From contig JABDAV010000002.1 in NCBI GenBank assembly GCA_013289015.1, forward strand, positions 1 through 64,000: a stretch of 64,000 bases of DNA, given 5' to 3'. Shown here one piece after another: positions 1-9,965 of this stretch (its first letter is position 1; each line of letters begins with the position of its first letter). The stretch comes from Bacteroidota bacterium (GTDB lineage: Bacteria; Bacteroidota; Bacteroidia; Chitinophagales; Chitinophagaceae). The notes under the pieces were generated by a model. That model was not told the DNA's origin, did no database searches, and worked only from the letters and a program-made list of their open reading frames with translations. A program made the translations under genes and the position numbers.

Positions 1-328
1 TAAGATTGGAAAAACCAAGCAGCGTTACATGCGTAGTAAAGTCGAGATAAAAACCAATAGCAATGCCGAGGATGCTTAAAACCAGATGCCAGGCAATCGC
101 CCATCGTCTTTTAATTATTTTTTGAACAATCAGTTTGTCAGGCTTATTAATGCGGTCTATATTAAGATCGAAATAATCATTTATAATATAACCGGCAGCA
201 GCAATAAGAACAGAAGAAAACACCAGCAGGGAAAAATGAAAATGATTAAGGTTCGGCTTTCTGTATCCGGCGGTCAGCAAAGGGTAGATAACACAATACA
301 TGAAAAGAAATTGTGTTATGGCTATAAA
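1..328 (-). pseudogene. UbiA-family prenyltransferase, N-terminal half (runs off left edge); C-terminal half is on the opposite strand
   Basis: Reverse-strand translation from ~328 reads FIAITQFLFMYCVIYPLLTAGYRKPNLNHFHFSLLVFSSVLIAAAGYIINDYFDLNIDRINKPDKLIVQKIIKRRWAIAWHLVLSILGIAIGFYLDFTTHVTLLGFSNL, containing the first Asp-rich UbiA motif NDYFDxxxDxxNKPDK. Confidence 0.75.
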
Positions 329-656
329 AGACATGGAAGATATTGAAGGCGATCGCAGGTATGGTTGCAAAACCATGCCTATTGTGTGGGGTATTAATGC
401 ATCCAAAATTTATGTAGCTACGTGGATGACGATGCTTATTCTTGCTTTGGGATTGATGGCAATATACATGTTGCAACTGCACTGGTGGATCGCGATTACT
501 TATTCTGTCATCTTAATCTTACTTCCTTCAATCATAGTATTTCAAAAGCTTTTTACTGCGCAAACGCCGAAAGATTTTCATACACTCAGCACGATAGTAA
601 AACTGGTGATGTTCACCGGTATTCTCTCCATGATATTTTTTCGCTATTACAGTTAA
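324..656 (+). pseudogene. UbiA-family prenyltransferase, C-terminal half
   Basis: IKDMEDIEGDRRYGCKTMPIVWG is the second Asp-rich UbiA motif, followed by TM helices; no N-terminal half in the same orientation. Confidence 0.75.
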
Positions 657-659
657 ATC

Positions 660-1229
660 ATGCAAAAAATTATTCTTGCTTCACAATCGCCGCGCAGAAA
701 ACAATTGCTTCAATGGGCTGAAATAGATTTTATAGCAGAAACAAGCGATGCAGATGAAAGTTTTCCTACAAACATGCCGGTTGAGGAAGTTCCGGTTTTT
801 ATTGCACGAAAGAAAGCAAAAGCTATTCAGCAAAAACATAATGATAGCCCTGTAATTATTGCAGCAGATACCATTGTTGTGTTAGATAATGTAGTAATAA
901 ATAAACCCATTGACCGTAATGATGCAGTAAACATTCTCAGGTCTTTATCAGGTAAAATACACAGGGTAATTACCGGTGTTGTTTTATTAAAAGATAAAGA
1001 AGAAATAAGCTTTGCTGATGTTACGCTGGTAACTTTTCATGAACTTACCGATAACCAGGTATTTTTTTATGTTGATAAATATAAACCCTACGATAAAGCC
1101 GGCGCTTATGCCATACAGGAATGGATAGGTGTTGTGGGCATTCAATCAATCAATGGAGGCTTTTACAATGTGATGGGTTTGCCTGTAAGCAGGGTAGTAG
1201 CAGCATTGAATAAAATTCAGCAGGAATAA
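660..1229 (+). CDS. maf: Maf family nucleoside triphosphate pyrophosphatase
   Basis: MQKIILASQSPRRKQLL N-terminus and AADTIVVLD, typical of Maf. Confidence 0.93.
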   Translation: MQKIILASQSPRRKQLLQWAEIDFIAETSDADESFPTNMPVEEVPVFIARKKAKAIQQKHNDSPVIIAADTIVVLDNVVINKPIDRNDAVNILRSLSGKIHRVITGVVLLKDKEEISFADVTLVTFHELTDNQVFFYVDKYKPYDKAGAYAIQEWIGVVGIQSINGGFYNVMGLPVSRVVAALNKIQQE

Positions 1230-1268
1230 TTAACTGAATGCCGTAACTTGTTCATACAATTTTAAACC

Positions 1269-2537
1269 ATGAACGAACGGCTTTTGCAATTCATCTGGCA
1301 ATTCAGATACTTTGATCAATCTTCTTTACTTACCTATGATGGCCAGCCAATACAAATAATTAATCCAGGCAATTTAAACCGCGATTCAGGACCGGATTTC
1401 TCGGCTGCAAAAATAAAAATAGACGATACGCTATGGGTTGGAAACGTTGAGTTACATGTGTGTGCATCGCACTGGCACAACCATAAGCATTCAGCAGACA
1501 CCAATTACAGCAATATTATTCTGCATGTTGTTTGGGTGAATGATGAAGATATCTTCGATAACAATCACTATAAAATTCCAACGCTGGAGTTGCAATCAAG
1601 TGTAACTAAAATAATGCTCGAACGCTTCAATCATCTTATGCTTACAGCAGATGTTATACCATGCGCATTTGCACTGCCTGTACTGAATGAAGTTGCATGG
1701 CTTAGCTGGAAAGAAAAATTGATTGCAGAAAGATTGCATGAAAAATCCAGTTTAATAAAACAATGGCTGGCATTAACCAATAATAACTGGGAAGAAGTTT
1801 TCTGGATAAGCCTTTGCCGCAGCTTTGGTATGAAGGTGAATGCAGATGTGTTTGAACAAATAGCCAAAACAGTTCCGGTTATGCTGCTTGCAAAACATAA
1901 AAATCAAATCCATCAGTTGGAAGCTTTATTATTGGGACAAGCAGGCTTACTTGACGAAGCCTTCGACGATGATTACGCTACCATGCTTCAAAAAGAATAT
2001 CTGTTTCTTTCAAAAAAATACAGTCTGCATCCTGTAAATAAAAAGCCTGCTTTTTTAAGAATGCGGCCTTCCAATTTTCCAACACTTCGGTTGGTGCAGC
2101 TTGCCATGCTGGTGCATCAATCCAATCATTTATTTTCAACCATCAAATCAGCTAAAAGAGCAGCTGATATTTTCAGATGGTTTGATGTAACAGCAAATGA
2201 TTTCTGGAATTATCATTACACTTTAAAAGATGAAACGGCCCATCACCCAAAAACATTGGGAAAAGATTTTATAAAGCACATTATCATTAATACAGTTGTG
2301 CCTGTATTGTTTACTTATGGCATTGAGAAGAAGGAAGATGCTTTTAAAGAAAAGGCGCTTAATATTTTAATGGAGCTTGAGCCGGAACAAAATGCTATCA
2401 CCACTCAATGGAAAAAACGTGGCGTTACCAATCAAAATGCTTTGCACAGCCAGGCGCTTATCTTTCTTAAAAATAATTACTGCAATAAAAAACTTTGCCT
2501 CGAGTGCGCGGTTGGAGTAAAGCTGCTGAAAGAATAA
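1269..2537 (+). CDS. DUF2851 family protein
   Basis: NPGNLNRDSGPDFSAAKIKIDDTLWVGNVELHVCASHWHNHKHSADTNYSNIILHVVW matches remembered DUF2851 pattern. Confidence 0.8.
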   Translation: MNERLLQFIWQFRYFDQSSLLTYDGQPIQIINPGNLNRDSGPDFSAAKIKIDDTLWVGNVELHVCASHWHNHKHSADTNYSNIILHVVWVNDEDIFDNNHYKIPTLELQSSVTKIMLERFNHLMLTADVIPCAFALPVLNEVAWLSWKEKLIAERLHEKSSLIKQWLALTNNNWEEVFWISLCRSFGMKVNADVFEQIAKTVPVMLLAKHKNQIHQLEALLLGQAGLLDEAFDDDYATMLQKEYLFLSKKYSLHPVNKKPAFLRMRPSNFPTLRLVQLAMLVHQSNHLFSTIKSAKRAADIFRWFDVTANDFWNYHYTLKDETAHHPKTLGKDFIKHIIINTVVPVLFTYGIEKKEDAFKEKALNILMELEPEQNAITTQWKKRGVTNQNALHSQALIFLKNNYCNKKLCLECAVGVKLLKE

Positions 2538-2554
2538 GAGCTATCTGCAAAATG

Positions 2555-2965
2555 CTATTCTTTCCATCCAAAATCAACATTCAATTCAATATCCGGGTGA
2601 ATGCTTTTAGCAACCGGGCAGGTTATCGCAGCACGCTCCAAAATAGTTTTTGTTTTTTCGTCAAGATTAAGATGAGCTGGAAAATTAAATTTTACATCAA
2701 TACTGCCAACGCGCCTTGGTTCTGATTTCATCTTTTTATGAATGCTCACCTCAGTTCCATCCAGCAACACATTCATATCTCTCGCCTTAATGCCCATAAT
2801 AGTAAGCATGCAACTGCCTAATGAAGTAGCCATCAAATCTGTTGGCGAAAATCTTTCTCCTTTTCCCTGGTTATCGGTTGGTGCATCTGTTTCAATTATA
2901 GTATTACTTTGCAAATGTTTTGCTTCTGTTCTTAACGCGCCTTTATAAATTATTTCAGAGGTCAT
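2555..2965 (-). CDS. OsmC family peroxiredoxin-like protein
   Basis: GERFSPTDLMATSLGSCMLTIMGIKARD and ITCPVAKSIHPDIE motifs of OsmC/Ohr. Confidence 0.88.
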   Translation of the reverse strand: MTSEIIYKGALRTEAKHLQSNTIIETDAPTDNQGKGERFSPTDLMATSLGSCMLTIMGIKARDMNVLLDGTEVSIHKKMKSEPRRVGSIDVKFNFPAHLNLDEKTKTILERAAITCPVAKSIHPDIELNVDFGWKE

Positions 2966-3004
2966 TACACAATTTTTATTATAAATTTACGATTATCAAT
3001 TACC

Positions 3005-3832
3005 ATGTTTAGGAAGATTTTTTTGCTGTTGCTCTGCGCCGTAACTCTCAGTAACGCTTTTTCACAACAAACAAATACGTCTGCAAATGTACCCAGTGAA
3101 AAAGATAAAAAGAAGGAAGAGCGCAAACAACATATTGATGAGCTTATACAACGTGAGGAAGATGGCGCGCTGGTCTTCAACAAACAATTCCTGTTCGGAT
3201 TTAAACTCAATACCGATGGCTGGACAGCCTTATATGAACATGGCAGGTACAAAACCATTAATCTTACTAATACCTGGGGCATTGAATTTGGCGAGCGCAA
3301 AAGCCACAAGGAAGAAAAGATAACGCCCACCGATCTCTCCACCGGCTTTCCTGTAGGCAATCCCTTTGTTTACGGAAAACAAAACAATTTTTATTACCTC
3401 AACTTTACTATCGGCCAGCAAAGGCTTATTGGCGGAAAGGGCACAAAGAATGGCGTGGCTGTCTCTGCTATTTATAGCGGTGGTTTTTCGGCAGGCCTTT
3501 TAAAACCCTACTATGTAACGATATATGATCCCAATACCGACCAAACATATGATGTAAAATATCAAGGTCCTTCAGATAGTCTTTTTCTTACCTACCCTAT
3601 TTCCTCTGCAGGCTTAACAAAAGGCATAGGAGAAACCAAATTTGTTCCCGGCCTTGTTGCACGTCTTGGTTTGCGGTTTGACTACGGCCGCTACAATGAA
3701 CTGGTTTCTGCCATTGAAATTGGCATAAGCGGAGAATTTTATACGCAGGATATGCCGATAATGGTGAACACTCCTCCCAAAAAATTCTTCTATAACTCTT
3801 ACATCGCTATCGAATTTGGCGGGCGCAAGTAA
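3005..3832 (+). CDS. hypothetical secreted/outer-membrane-associated protein
   Basis: Signal peptide-like N-terminus, 275 aa intact ORF with beta-rich pattern. Confidence 0.7.
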   Translation: MFRKIFLLLLCAVTLSNAFSQQTNTSANVPSEKDKKKEERKQHIDELIQREEDGALVFNKQFLFGFKLNTDGWTALYEHGRYKTINLTNTWGIEFGERKSHKEEKITPTDLSTGFPVGNPFVYGKQNNFYYLNFTIGQQRLIGGKGTKNGVAVSAIYSGGFSAGLLKPYYVTIYDPNTDQTYDVKYQGPSDSLFLTYPISSAGLTKGIGETKFVPGLVARLGLRFDYGRYNELVSAIEIGISGEFYTQDMPIMVNTPPKKFFYNSYIAIEFGGRK

Positions 3833-3920
3833 TACGCTGTAATAAGTTATTTTTGCCTGATTTTTCTTTTGGAAAAAGTAAATGTCATTTGTCTTTAATA
3901 GAAAATAAGGCAATGTTGCA

Positions 3921-4094
3921 AGAATAGACTTCGTTCTTATAAGAATGGAGAAGAATATCACAAGAATGTGCGACATTCTGCAAGAATGAAAGAGAATATT
4001 ATGAGAATGAGCAATAATCTTATAAGAATGACTGGGAAACTTTGTAAGAATGGGAAACAATCTTATAAGAATAATTCAAAATATTAAAAGAATG
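3921..4094. repeat. Helically phased AGAAT(G) array (11 units, ~10.5/21 bp period)
   Basis: AGAAT at 3921, 3942, 3952, 3963, 3983, 3993, 4004, 4025, 4047, 4068, 4089; intervals 21,10,11,20,10,11,21,22,21,21. Confidence 0.9.
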
Positions 4095-4157
4095 AAGTCC
4101 GGAATAGGAATATTAAGTTTGAGTTGAGAATTTATGTGAAACTTTGAAACAGAAAAC

Positions 4158-5078
4158 ATGGAGCAAATCTGCATATCACAAACTACAGAAAGGCCTAAAA
4201 TAAAAAAGCCCGATTGGTTAAGGGTAAAATTACCTATCGGAGAAAGTTATAAACATGTTCGCAATCTTGTTGATACACATAAACTACACACCATTTGCGA
4301 GAGCGGCAATTGCCCGAATATGGGTGAATGCTGGGGTGCAGGTACGGCAACTTTTATGATACTTGGAAACATTTGCACCCGCAGTTGCGGTTTTTGCGCA
4401 GTAGCAACTGGTCGCCCTGAACCTATTGATTGGGATGAACCGCAACGTGTTGCTGAAGCCATCCATTTAATGAAGGTTAAACATGCTGTTATAACCAGCG
4501 TTGACCGTGATGAACTTAAAGACGGCGGCTCAACTATTTGGTATAATACTATAAAAGCAGTTAAAGCGCTTAATCCCGATACAACTCTTGAAACGCTCAT
4601 CCCCGATTTTAAAGGCGAACACGAAAATATTGCACAAATTGCCGAAGCGGCACCAGAAGTTATCAGTCACAATATGGAAACGGTTGAACGCTTAACAAGA
4701 CAGGTGCGCATACAGGCAAAATACCGTAGAAGCCTGGAAGTACTTCGTTATTTGAAAGAACTTGGTGTGCGCACAAAGACCGGCATTATGCTCGGCCTTG
4801 GCGAAACAAAGGAAGAAGTTATCCAAACCATGAATGATTTGGCTGCTGTTAATCTTGATGTACTTACACTCGGCCAATACCTTCAGCCAACTACTAAACA
4901 TTTAAGCGTTCAGCGCTTTGTACATCCCGATGAATTTGCGGAATACCGCGAGATCGGTTACTCCCTTGGATTTGATTATGTTGAAAGCGGCCCATTGGTG
5001 CGTTCTTCTTATCACAGCGAAAAGCATGTGTTCAAAGGCTATGGCCGAAACCAGTGGCTGAATGAAAAAAGCAATTAA
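4158..5078 (+). CDS. lipA: Lipoyl synthase
   Basis: [14 protein letters not shown] and radical [11 protein letters not shown] motifs. Confidence 0.97.
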   Translation: MEQICISQTTERPKIKKPDWLRVKLPIGESYKHVRNLVDTHKLHTICESGNCPNMGECWGAGTATFMILGNICTRSCGFCAVATGRPEPIDWDEPQRVAEAIHLMKVKHAVITSVDRDELKDGGSTIWYNTIKAVKALNPDTTLETLIPDFKGEHENIAQIAEAAPEVISHNMETVERLTRQVRIQAKYRRSLEVLRYLKELGVRTKTGIMLGLGETKEEVIQTMNDLAAVNLDVLTLGQYLQPTTKHLSVQRFVHPDEFAEYREIGYSLGFDYVESGPLVRSSYHSEKHVFKGYGRNQWLNEKSN

Positions 5079-5141
5079 CAGAATACTTGTTTTAAAATCT
5101 TCATTTTTTATCGTCGTTTACCTATTTTTGCGCCCCGCTAA

Positions 5142-5223
5142 GCGGATGTGGCGAAACTGGCAGACGCACCAGACTTAGGATCTGGCGCCGCAAGGCATGT
5201 AGGTTCGATTCCTATCATCCGCA
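5142..5223 (+). tRNA. tRNA-Leu (anticodon TAG)
   Basis: Acceptor GCGGATG/CATCCGC, anticodon stem CCAGA-CTTAGGA-TCTGG, long class II variable arm, GGTTCGATTCC T-loop. Confidence 0.95.
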
Positions 5224-5231
5224 CACTTCAA

Positions 5232-5252
5232 CCCCCTTCAGGGGGTTTTTTT
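5232..5252 (+). terminator. Rho-independent terminator after tRNA-Leu
   Basis: CCCCCTTCAGGGGGTTTTTTT. Confidence 0.85.
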
Positions 5253-5294
5253 AAAATCTGTTTTTATTAAAGACATAGCTTAAACTTAAAGCAA

Positions 5295-6656
5295 ATGGCA
5301 ACAGTAACACGCGAAAATATCGGTAATCTTAACGACAAGCTGACCGTAAATCTTTCCAAAGAAGATTATATGCCTTCTTTTGAAAAGAGCCTGAAGAATT
5401 ATGCGAAAAATGCAAACATTCCCGGTTTTAGAAAAGGTATGGTTCCGGCAGGACTGGTTAAAAAAATGTACGGCCAATCTGTTTTTTCAGATGAAGTTTT
5501 ACGTACGGTTGAAAAAGAACTGAATGAATATGTTTCGAAAGAAAAGATCGACATACTTGCTCAGCCTCTACCTTTTGAAAATGACAGCCGCATGCTGGAT
5601 GTGAATAATCCCGGCGATTATGCATTTGCTTTTGAAATTGGCTTGAAACCCGAGCTGAACATTGATACTAATGAACTTAAAGGTACTTTCTATAAAATAC
5701 AGGTTACTGATGAAGTGATCGAAGACGAACTCAACCGCATTCGTTCACGCTACGGTAAAATGACAGAGCCTGAAACAGTAAGCAATGAAGAAGAAGTGCT
5801 AAATGTAAAACTTACAGAAGCCGATGCAGAAGGAAATGCTGTTGAAGGCGGCATCGTAAAAGATAATTCATTACTGGTAAAATATTTTGCACCTGCAATA
5901 CAACAGCGATTAATGGGTAAAAAGAAAGATGATACCACTTTAATTCAACTCAATAAAGGTTTTGAAGATAAAGAAAGAGATTTCGTAATGGAAGATCTTG
6001 GTTTGGATAAAGCAGATGCTGCCAACGCTGAAAAGTTTTTCAATCTTACCATAACTAAAATCGGCTTTGTAGAAAAAGCTGAGTTGAATGAAGAGCTATT
6101 CAAGTCATTATACCCGGATGGGAGTGTTACCAGCGAAGAAGCATTGCGTAATACAGTAAAAGAAGAAATTCAGAAATATTACGATAAGCAAAGCAGCAAC
6201 CAATTGCAGGATCAGTTGTATCATGAACTAGTTGACCATATGCAGGTTTCTTTTCCCGAAAACTTCTTAAAACGCTGGCTGGAACAAAGTTCCGAAGAGG
6301 CAAAAACTGCAGACGAAGCAGAAAAAGATTTACCAACCTTTTTAGGCCAATTAAAATGGACATTGATCAGCAGCAAGCTTATCAACGAAAATAATATAAC
6401 AGTGCAGCCCGAAGAGATTAAAGATTATGCACGCAGGCAAATAGCCAGTTATATGCAGGGACAAAGTTTTGGCGATATGCCCTGGCTTGATGAATATGCA
6501 AACCGAATGATGAGCGATAAAAAGTTTGTTGATGAAACCTACATGCGTCTTCAAACAGAAAAACTTTTTGATCTGCTTGAAAGCAAAACTCAAAAAACAG
6601 AAGAATCAATCACATTAGAAGAGTTTCAGCATAAACAGCAGCATCATCACCATTAA
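5295..6656 (+). CDS. tig: Trigger factor
   Basis: N-terminal ribosome-binding domain with IPGFRKGMVP signature; C-terminus ends in HKQQHHHH. Confidence 0.92.
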   Translation: MATVTRENIGNLNDKLTVNLSKEDYMPSFEKSLKNYAKNANIPGFRKGMVPAGLVKKMYGQSVFSDEVLRTVEKELNEYVSKEKIDILAQPLPFENDSRMLDVNNPGDYAFAFEIGLKPELNIDTNELKGTFYKIQVTDEVIEDELNRIRSRYGKMTEPETVSNEEEVLNVKLTEADAEGNAVEGGIVKDNSLLVKYFAPAIQQRLMGKKKDDTTLIQLNKGFEDKERDFVMEDLGLDKADAANAEKFFNLTITKIGFVEKAELNEELFKSLYPDGSVTSEEALRNTVKEEIQKYYDKQSSNQLQDQLYHELVDHMQVSFPENFLKRWLEQSSEEAKTADEAEKDLPTFLGQLKWTLISSKLINENNITVQPEEIKDYARRQIASYMQGQSFGDMPWLDEYANRMMSDKKFVDETYMRLQTEKLFDLLESKTQKTEESITLEEFQHKQQHHHH

Positions 6657-6701
6657 GCCGGCAGGTTAAGGTTGCTTTTATTTCATCAGTAATAAATAAT
6701 T

Positions 6702-6737
6702 AATCAGTTGTATTGAAAGAATTTCATACAACTGATT
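6702..6737. terminator. Intrinsic terminator downstream of tig
   Basis: AATCAGTTGTAT-N12-ATACAACTGATT then TTGTTTT. Confidence 0.75.
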
Positions 6738-6804
6738 TTGTTTTCATGAACACCTGTGGAAAATTACAGGCTTTACCTGCTTTTTATCTATCTAACTTTG
6801 GAGT

Positions 6805-7086
6805 ATGAAAATATCACAATCACAGCTTGATAAGCTACAGCAATTACTTTCAGAAAGTGATTATACCATTCGCTATGAGCGTGGCACTTTTCAAAGCGGC
6901 TGGTGTTTGCTTGAACAAAAAAGAATGGTTGTATTAAATAAATTTCTTGATATAGAAGGAAGAATAAATACGCTGCTTGATCTTATACCCCAGATAGCTA
7001 TAGAATTTGATAAGCTTACACTCGAAAGCCAGAAATTATATTCAGAAATAACACAATCTGCACAACAGGCAGCGATGCAATTTTAA
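6805..7086 (+). CDS. conserved hypothetical protein, 93 aa
   Basis: Intact ORF directly behind a TAACTTTG box. Confidence 0.75.
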   Translation: MKISQSQLDKLQQLLSESDYTIRYERGTFQSGWCLLEQKRMVVLNKFLDIEGRINTLLDLIPQIAIEFDKLTLESQKLYSEITQSAQQAAMQF

Positions 7087-7116
7087 TTAACTGCATTGAT
7101 GAAGTAGATTTGCTTT

Positions 7117-7893
7117 GTGCACTATCCTCCGTTAAAGATCACATTTCTTGGCACCGGCACCAGTACCGGTATTCCCATGATAGGATGCACTTGTGCAGTT
7201 TGTACATCTCCTAATAAAAAAGATAAACGTTTACGTTCAAGTGTTTTAATTGAATCGCCCACAACCACTATTGTTATTGATACAACACCTGATTTTCGTT
7301 ACCAGATGTTGCGCATTCATAATACAAAACTGGATGCGGTTTTATTTACGCATCCGCATAAAGATCACATTGCAGGCCTTGATGACGTTCGCGCTTATAA
7401 TTTCTTTCAAAAAAAACCAATGAATGTTTATGCAAATGCTTTAACAGCCGAAGCATTAAAGCATGAATTTGCTTACGTGTTTGCAGATAAAAAATATCCC
7501 GGCGTGCCGGAAATTGATTTGCATACAATTGATGAAACTGCTTTCACAATAGGCGATATACCGATACAACCATTTACAGTATGGCATCATAAAATGCCGG
7601 TATTTGGATACAGGTTTGGAAAATTTACCTATATTACCGATGCAAACAAGATCGAAGACCAGGTAAAAGAAAAGATAAAAGGTTCTGATACGATTGTATT
7701 AAATGCACTGCGTAATGAACAACATATTTCGCATTTTACATTGAATGAAGCGATTGCATTAGTGCGTGAATTACAAATTCCAAACGCATATTTTACACAT
7801 ATCAGCCACCAGTTGGGAAAGCATGATGATGTTGAGAAAACTTTACCGCCGGGCATTCATCTCGGTTACGATGGATTGCAACTGATCGTATAA
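7117..7893 (+). CDS. MBL-fold metallo-hydrolase (PhnP-like)
   Basis: FLGTGTSTGIPMIGC, THPHKDHIAGLDD, HHKMPVFGYRF; GTG start. Confidence 0.92.
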   Translation: MHYPPLKITFLGTGTSTGIPMIGCTCAVCTSPNKKDKRLRSSVLIESPTTTIVIDTTPDFRYQMLRIHNTKLDAVLFTHPHKDHIAGLDDVRAYNFFQKKPMNVYANALTAEALKHEFAYVFADKKYPGVPEIDLHTIDETAFTIGDIPIQPFTVWHHKMPVFGYRFGKFTYITDANKIEDQVKEKIKGSDTIVLNALRNEQHISHFTLNEAIALVRELQIPNAYFTHISHQLGKHDDVEKTLPPGIHLGYDGLQLIV

Positions 7894-7918
7894 ACTGTAT
7901 TTAAAAACCCACCCTTAT

Positions 7919-8650
7919 ATGAATAAAAGCCATTTAAAAGATTGGTTTACTTTTAGTAAATGCGAAAGGCGTGCTGTTATAATCTTGCTATGCCTGCTTG
8001 GTTTCATTATGGTACTTCCTTATTTTGTACCTGCAAAGAAAACCAATATACACATTGACAAAGAACTGCAGGCAGAACTGGATCAATACAAAACTGAACA
8101 TCCGCAAAATAATGATCAATCAAGTTTTGTCAGCATAAGTGATACAACGATAAAAGATACTGCAATAACAACAGTGTTTTATTTTGATCCGAATACTTTG
8201 GATGAAGATGGATTTGCAAAACTTGGATTAAATCAAAAAACCATTCATACACTTATTAATTACAGGAATAAAGGCGGATATTTTAAAACACCTGAAGACA
8301 TCCGTAAAATATACGGGTTAGCAAAAGCAGATGCCGACAGGTTGATTCCTTATGCGCGCATTGCCGCTTCCAATAAAAAGCAAACAACACCAACAAAGAG
8401 TGAAAAGCCTGCAGCTGTACAAACCGAAACACATCAATTCAAAAAAATAAATATCAACACTGCTACAGCAGAAGACTGGAAAGCATTTCCCGGCATTGGT
8501 GATGTTATTGCTAACCGGATTATAAAATACAGGACAAGCATGGGGGGCTTTAAATCTGTTGAGCAGGTTGGTAAAACATACGGATTAAGTGACAGCGCTT
8601 TTCAGCAGATAAAACCGTATCTTTTGCTGAAAGATTCTACAGAGAATTAA
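7919..8650 (+). CDS. helix-hairpin-helix (ComEA-like) protein with N-terminal TM
   Basis: INTATAEDWKAFPGIGDVIANRIIKYRTSMGGFKSVEQVGKTYGL; duplicated HhH region. Confidence 0.88.
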   Translation: MNKSHLKDWFTFSKCERRAVIILLCLLGFIMVLPYFVPAKKTNIHIDKELQAELDQYKTEHPQNNDQSSFVSISDTTIKDTAITTVFYFDPNTLDEDGFAKLGLNQKTIHTLINYRNKGGYFKTPEDIRKIYGLAKADADRLIPYARIAASNKKQTTPTKSEKPAAVQTETHQFKKININTATAEDWKAFPGIGDVIANRIIKYRTSMGGFKSVEQVGKTYGLSDSAFQQIKPYLLLKDSTEN

Positions 8651-8712
8651 AATAATTCAGATAAATATTTGTCAAACACATAGTTTTGCAAACTAACAAA
8701 TGTTAGTTTAAA

Positions 8713-9852
8713 ATGATAATGGAAGACATCACGCTACAGGTAGCAGACATGGCAAAGAATTTTGCAACACAATACATAAAGCCCCATATAATGGAATGGG
8801 ATGAAAGCCAGGAATTTCCCAAACACATCTTTCATGAAATGGGCAATCTTGGTATGATGGGCGTTTTAGTGCCCGAAGAATATGGCGGTTCAGGTCTTGG
8901 TTATACAGAATATAAGATCATCATTGAAGAGATCTCAAAAGTTTGTGGTTCGATAGGCTTAAGTATTGCTGCGCACAACTCGCTTTGCATTGGCCATATC
9001 CTTGCGTTTGGCAATGAAGATCAGAAACTGAAATACCTTCCGAAGCTTGCCTCCGGAGAATGGATCGGCGCATGGGGTTTAACAGAAGCAAATACCGGCA
9101 GCGATGCAGGCAACATGAAATGTACAGCGAAAAAAGAAGGCGATAACTGGGTGTTGAACGGAACCAAACAATGGATAACACATGGCAAAAGCGGCAATGT
9201 TGCTGTAGTTATAGCGAGAACAGGTGCGCCGCGCGCAAAAAACAATGCCACTGCATTTATTGTCGAGCGCGAAAGAAAAGGCTTTTATGGTGGAAAGAAA
9301 GAAAACAAATTGGGTATGCGCGCCAGTGAAACTGCAGAGATGATCTTTGATAATTGCGTTATTCCCGATGAGAGCAGGCTCGGTGAAATAGGGGATGGTT
9401 TTAAACAATCAATGTATGTTTTGGATGGCGGGAGAATTTCAATAGCATGTCTTGCTTTAGGCATTGCCAAGGGAGCTTTTGAAGCAGCGGCTAAATACAG
9501 TAAAGAACGTTACCAGTTTGATCAGCCGATCGCAAATTTCCAGGCAATTAGTTTTAAGCTGGCTGATATGGCAACTGAAATTGATGCCGCAGAATTACTG
9601 ATTCTCCGTGCATGCGAATTAAAAAATCAGCATAAAAAAGTTACGAAAGAATCGGCAATGGCAAAATATTATGCAAGCGAAGTCGCTGTAAAAGTTGCCA
9701 ACGATGCGGTGCAAATATTTGGCGGAAACGGTTACACAAAAGAATTTCCTGTTGAAAAATTTTATCGCGATGCTAAGTTGTGCACCATCGGCGAAGGCAC
9801 ATCTGAAATACAAAAAATAGTTATTGCAAGAGAAGTATTAGGCAGGTTTTAA
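8713..9852 (+). CDS. acyl-CoA dehydrogenase
   Basis: [46 protein letters not shown] signatures. Confidence 0.96.
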   Translation: MIMEDITLQVADMAKNFATQYIKPHIMEWDESQEFPKHIFHEMGNLGMMGVLVPEEYGGSGLGYTEYKIIIEEISKVCGSIGLSIAAHNSLCIGHILAFGNEDQKLKYLPKLASGEWIGAWGLTEANTGSDAGNMKCTAKKEGDNWVLNGTKQWITHGKSGNVAVVIARTGAPRAKNNATAFIVERERKGFYGGKKENKLGMRASETAEMIFDNCVIPDESRLGEIGDGFKQSMYVLDGGRISIACLALGIAKGAFEAAAKYSKERYQFDQPIANFQAISFKLADMATEIDAAELLILRACELKNQHKKVTKESAMAKYYASEVAVKVANDAVQIFGGNGYTKEFPVEKFYRDAKLCTIGEGTSEIQKIVIAREVLGRF

Positions 9853-9882
9853 ACAATTATAATCTTATTAATTTTAATAGTG

Positions 9883-9924
9883 TTGCCACGAATGTGCGAA
9901 TAATTATTCGTGCATTCGTGGCAA
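9883..9924. terminator. 42-bp near-perfect palindrome, probable bidirectional terminator or dispersed palindrome
   Basis: TTGCCACGAATGTGCGAATAATTATTCGTGCATTCGTGGCAA followed by ATTTTTT. Confidence 0.75.
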
Positions 9925-9965
9925 ATTTTTTAATGATATCGCTTATCAGAAATGATATTTGTTGC

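Noticed and set aside
3614-4060. 148-aa minus-strand ORF across the AGAATG array
   Set aside because: It runs antisense through a well-supported CDS and gets its length from repeat periodicity; no independent coding support.
3921-4094. CRISPR array interpretation of the AGAATG repeats
   Set aside because: Shared word is only 5-6 bp, spacing is 10-22 bp, and there are no cas genes nearby.
9021-9813. Several minus-strand ORFs inside the acyl-CoA dehydrogenase gene
   Set aside because: Antisense shadows of a strongly supported CDS.
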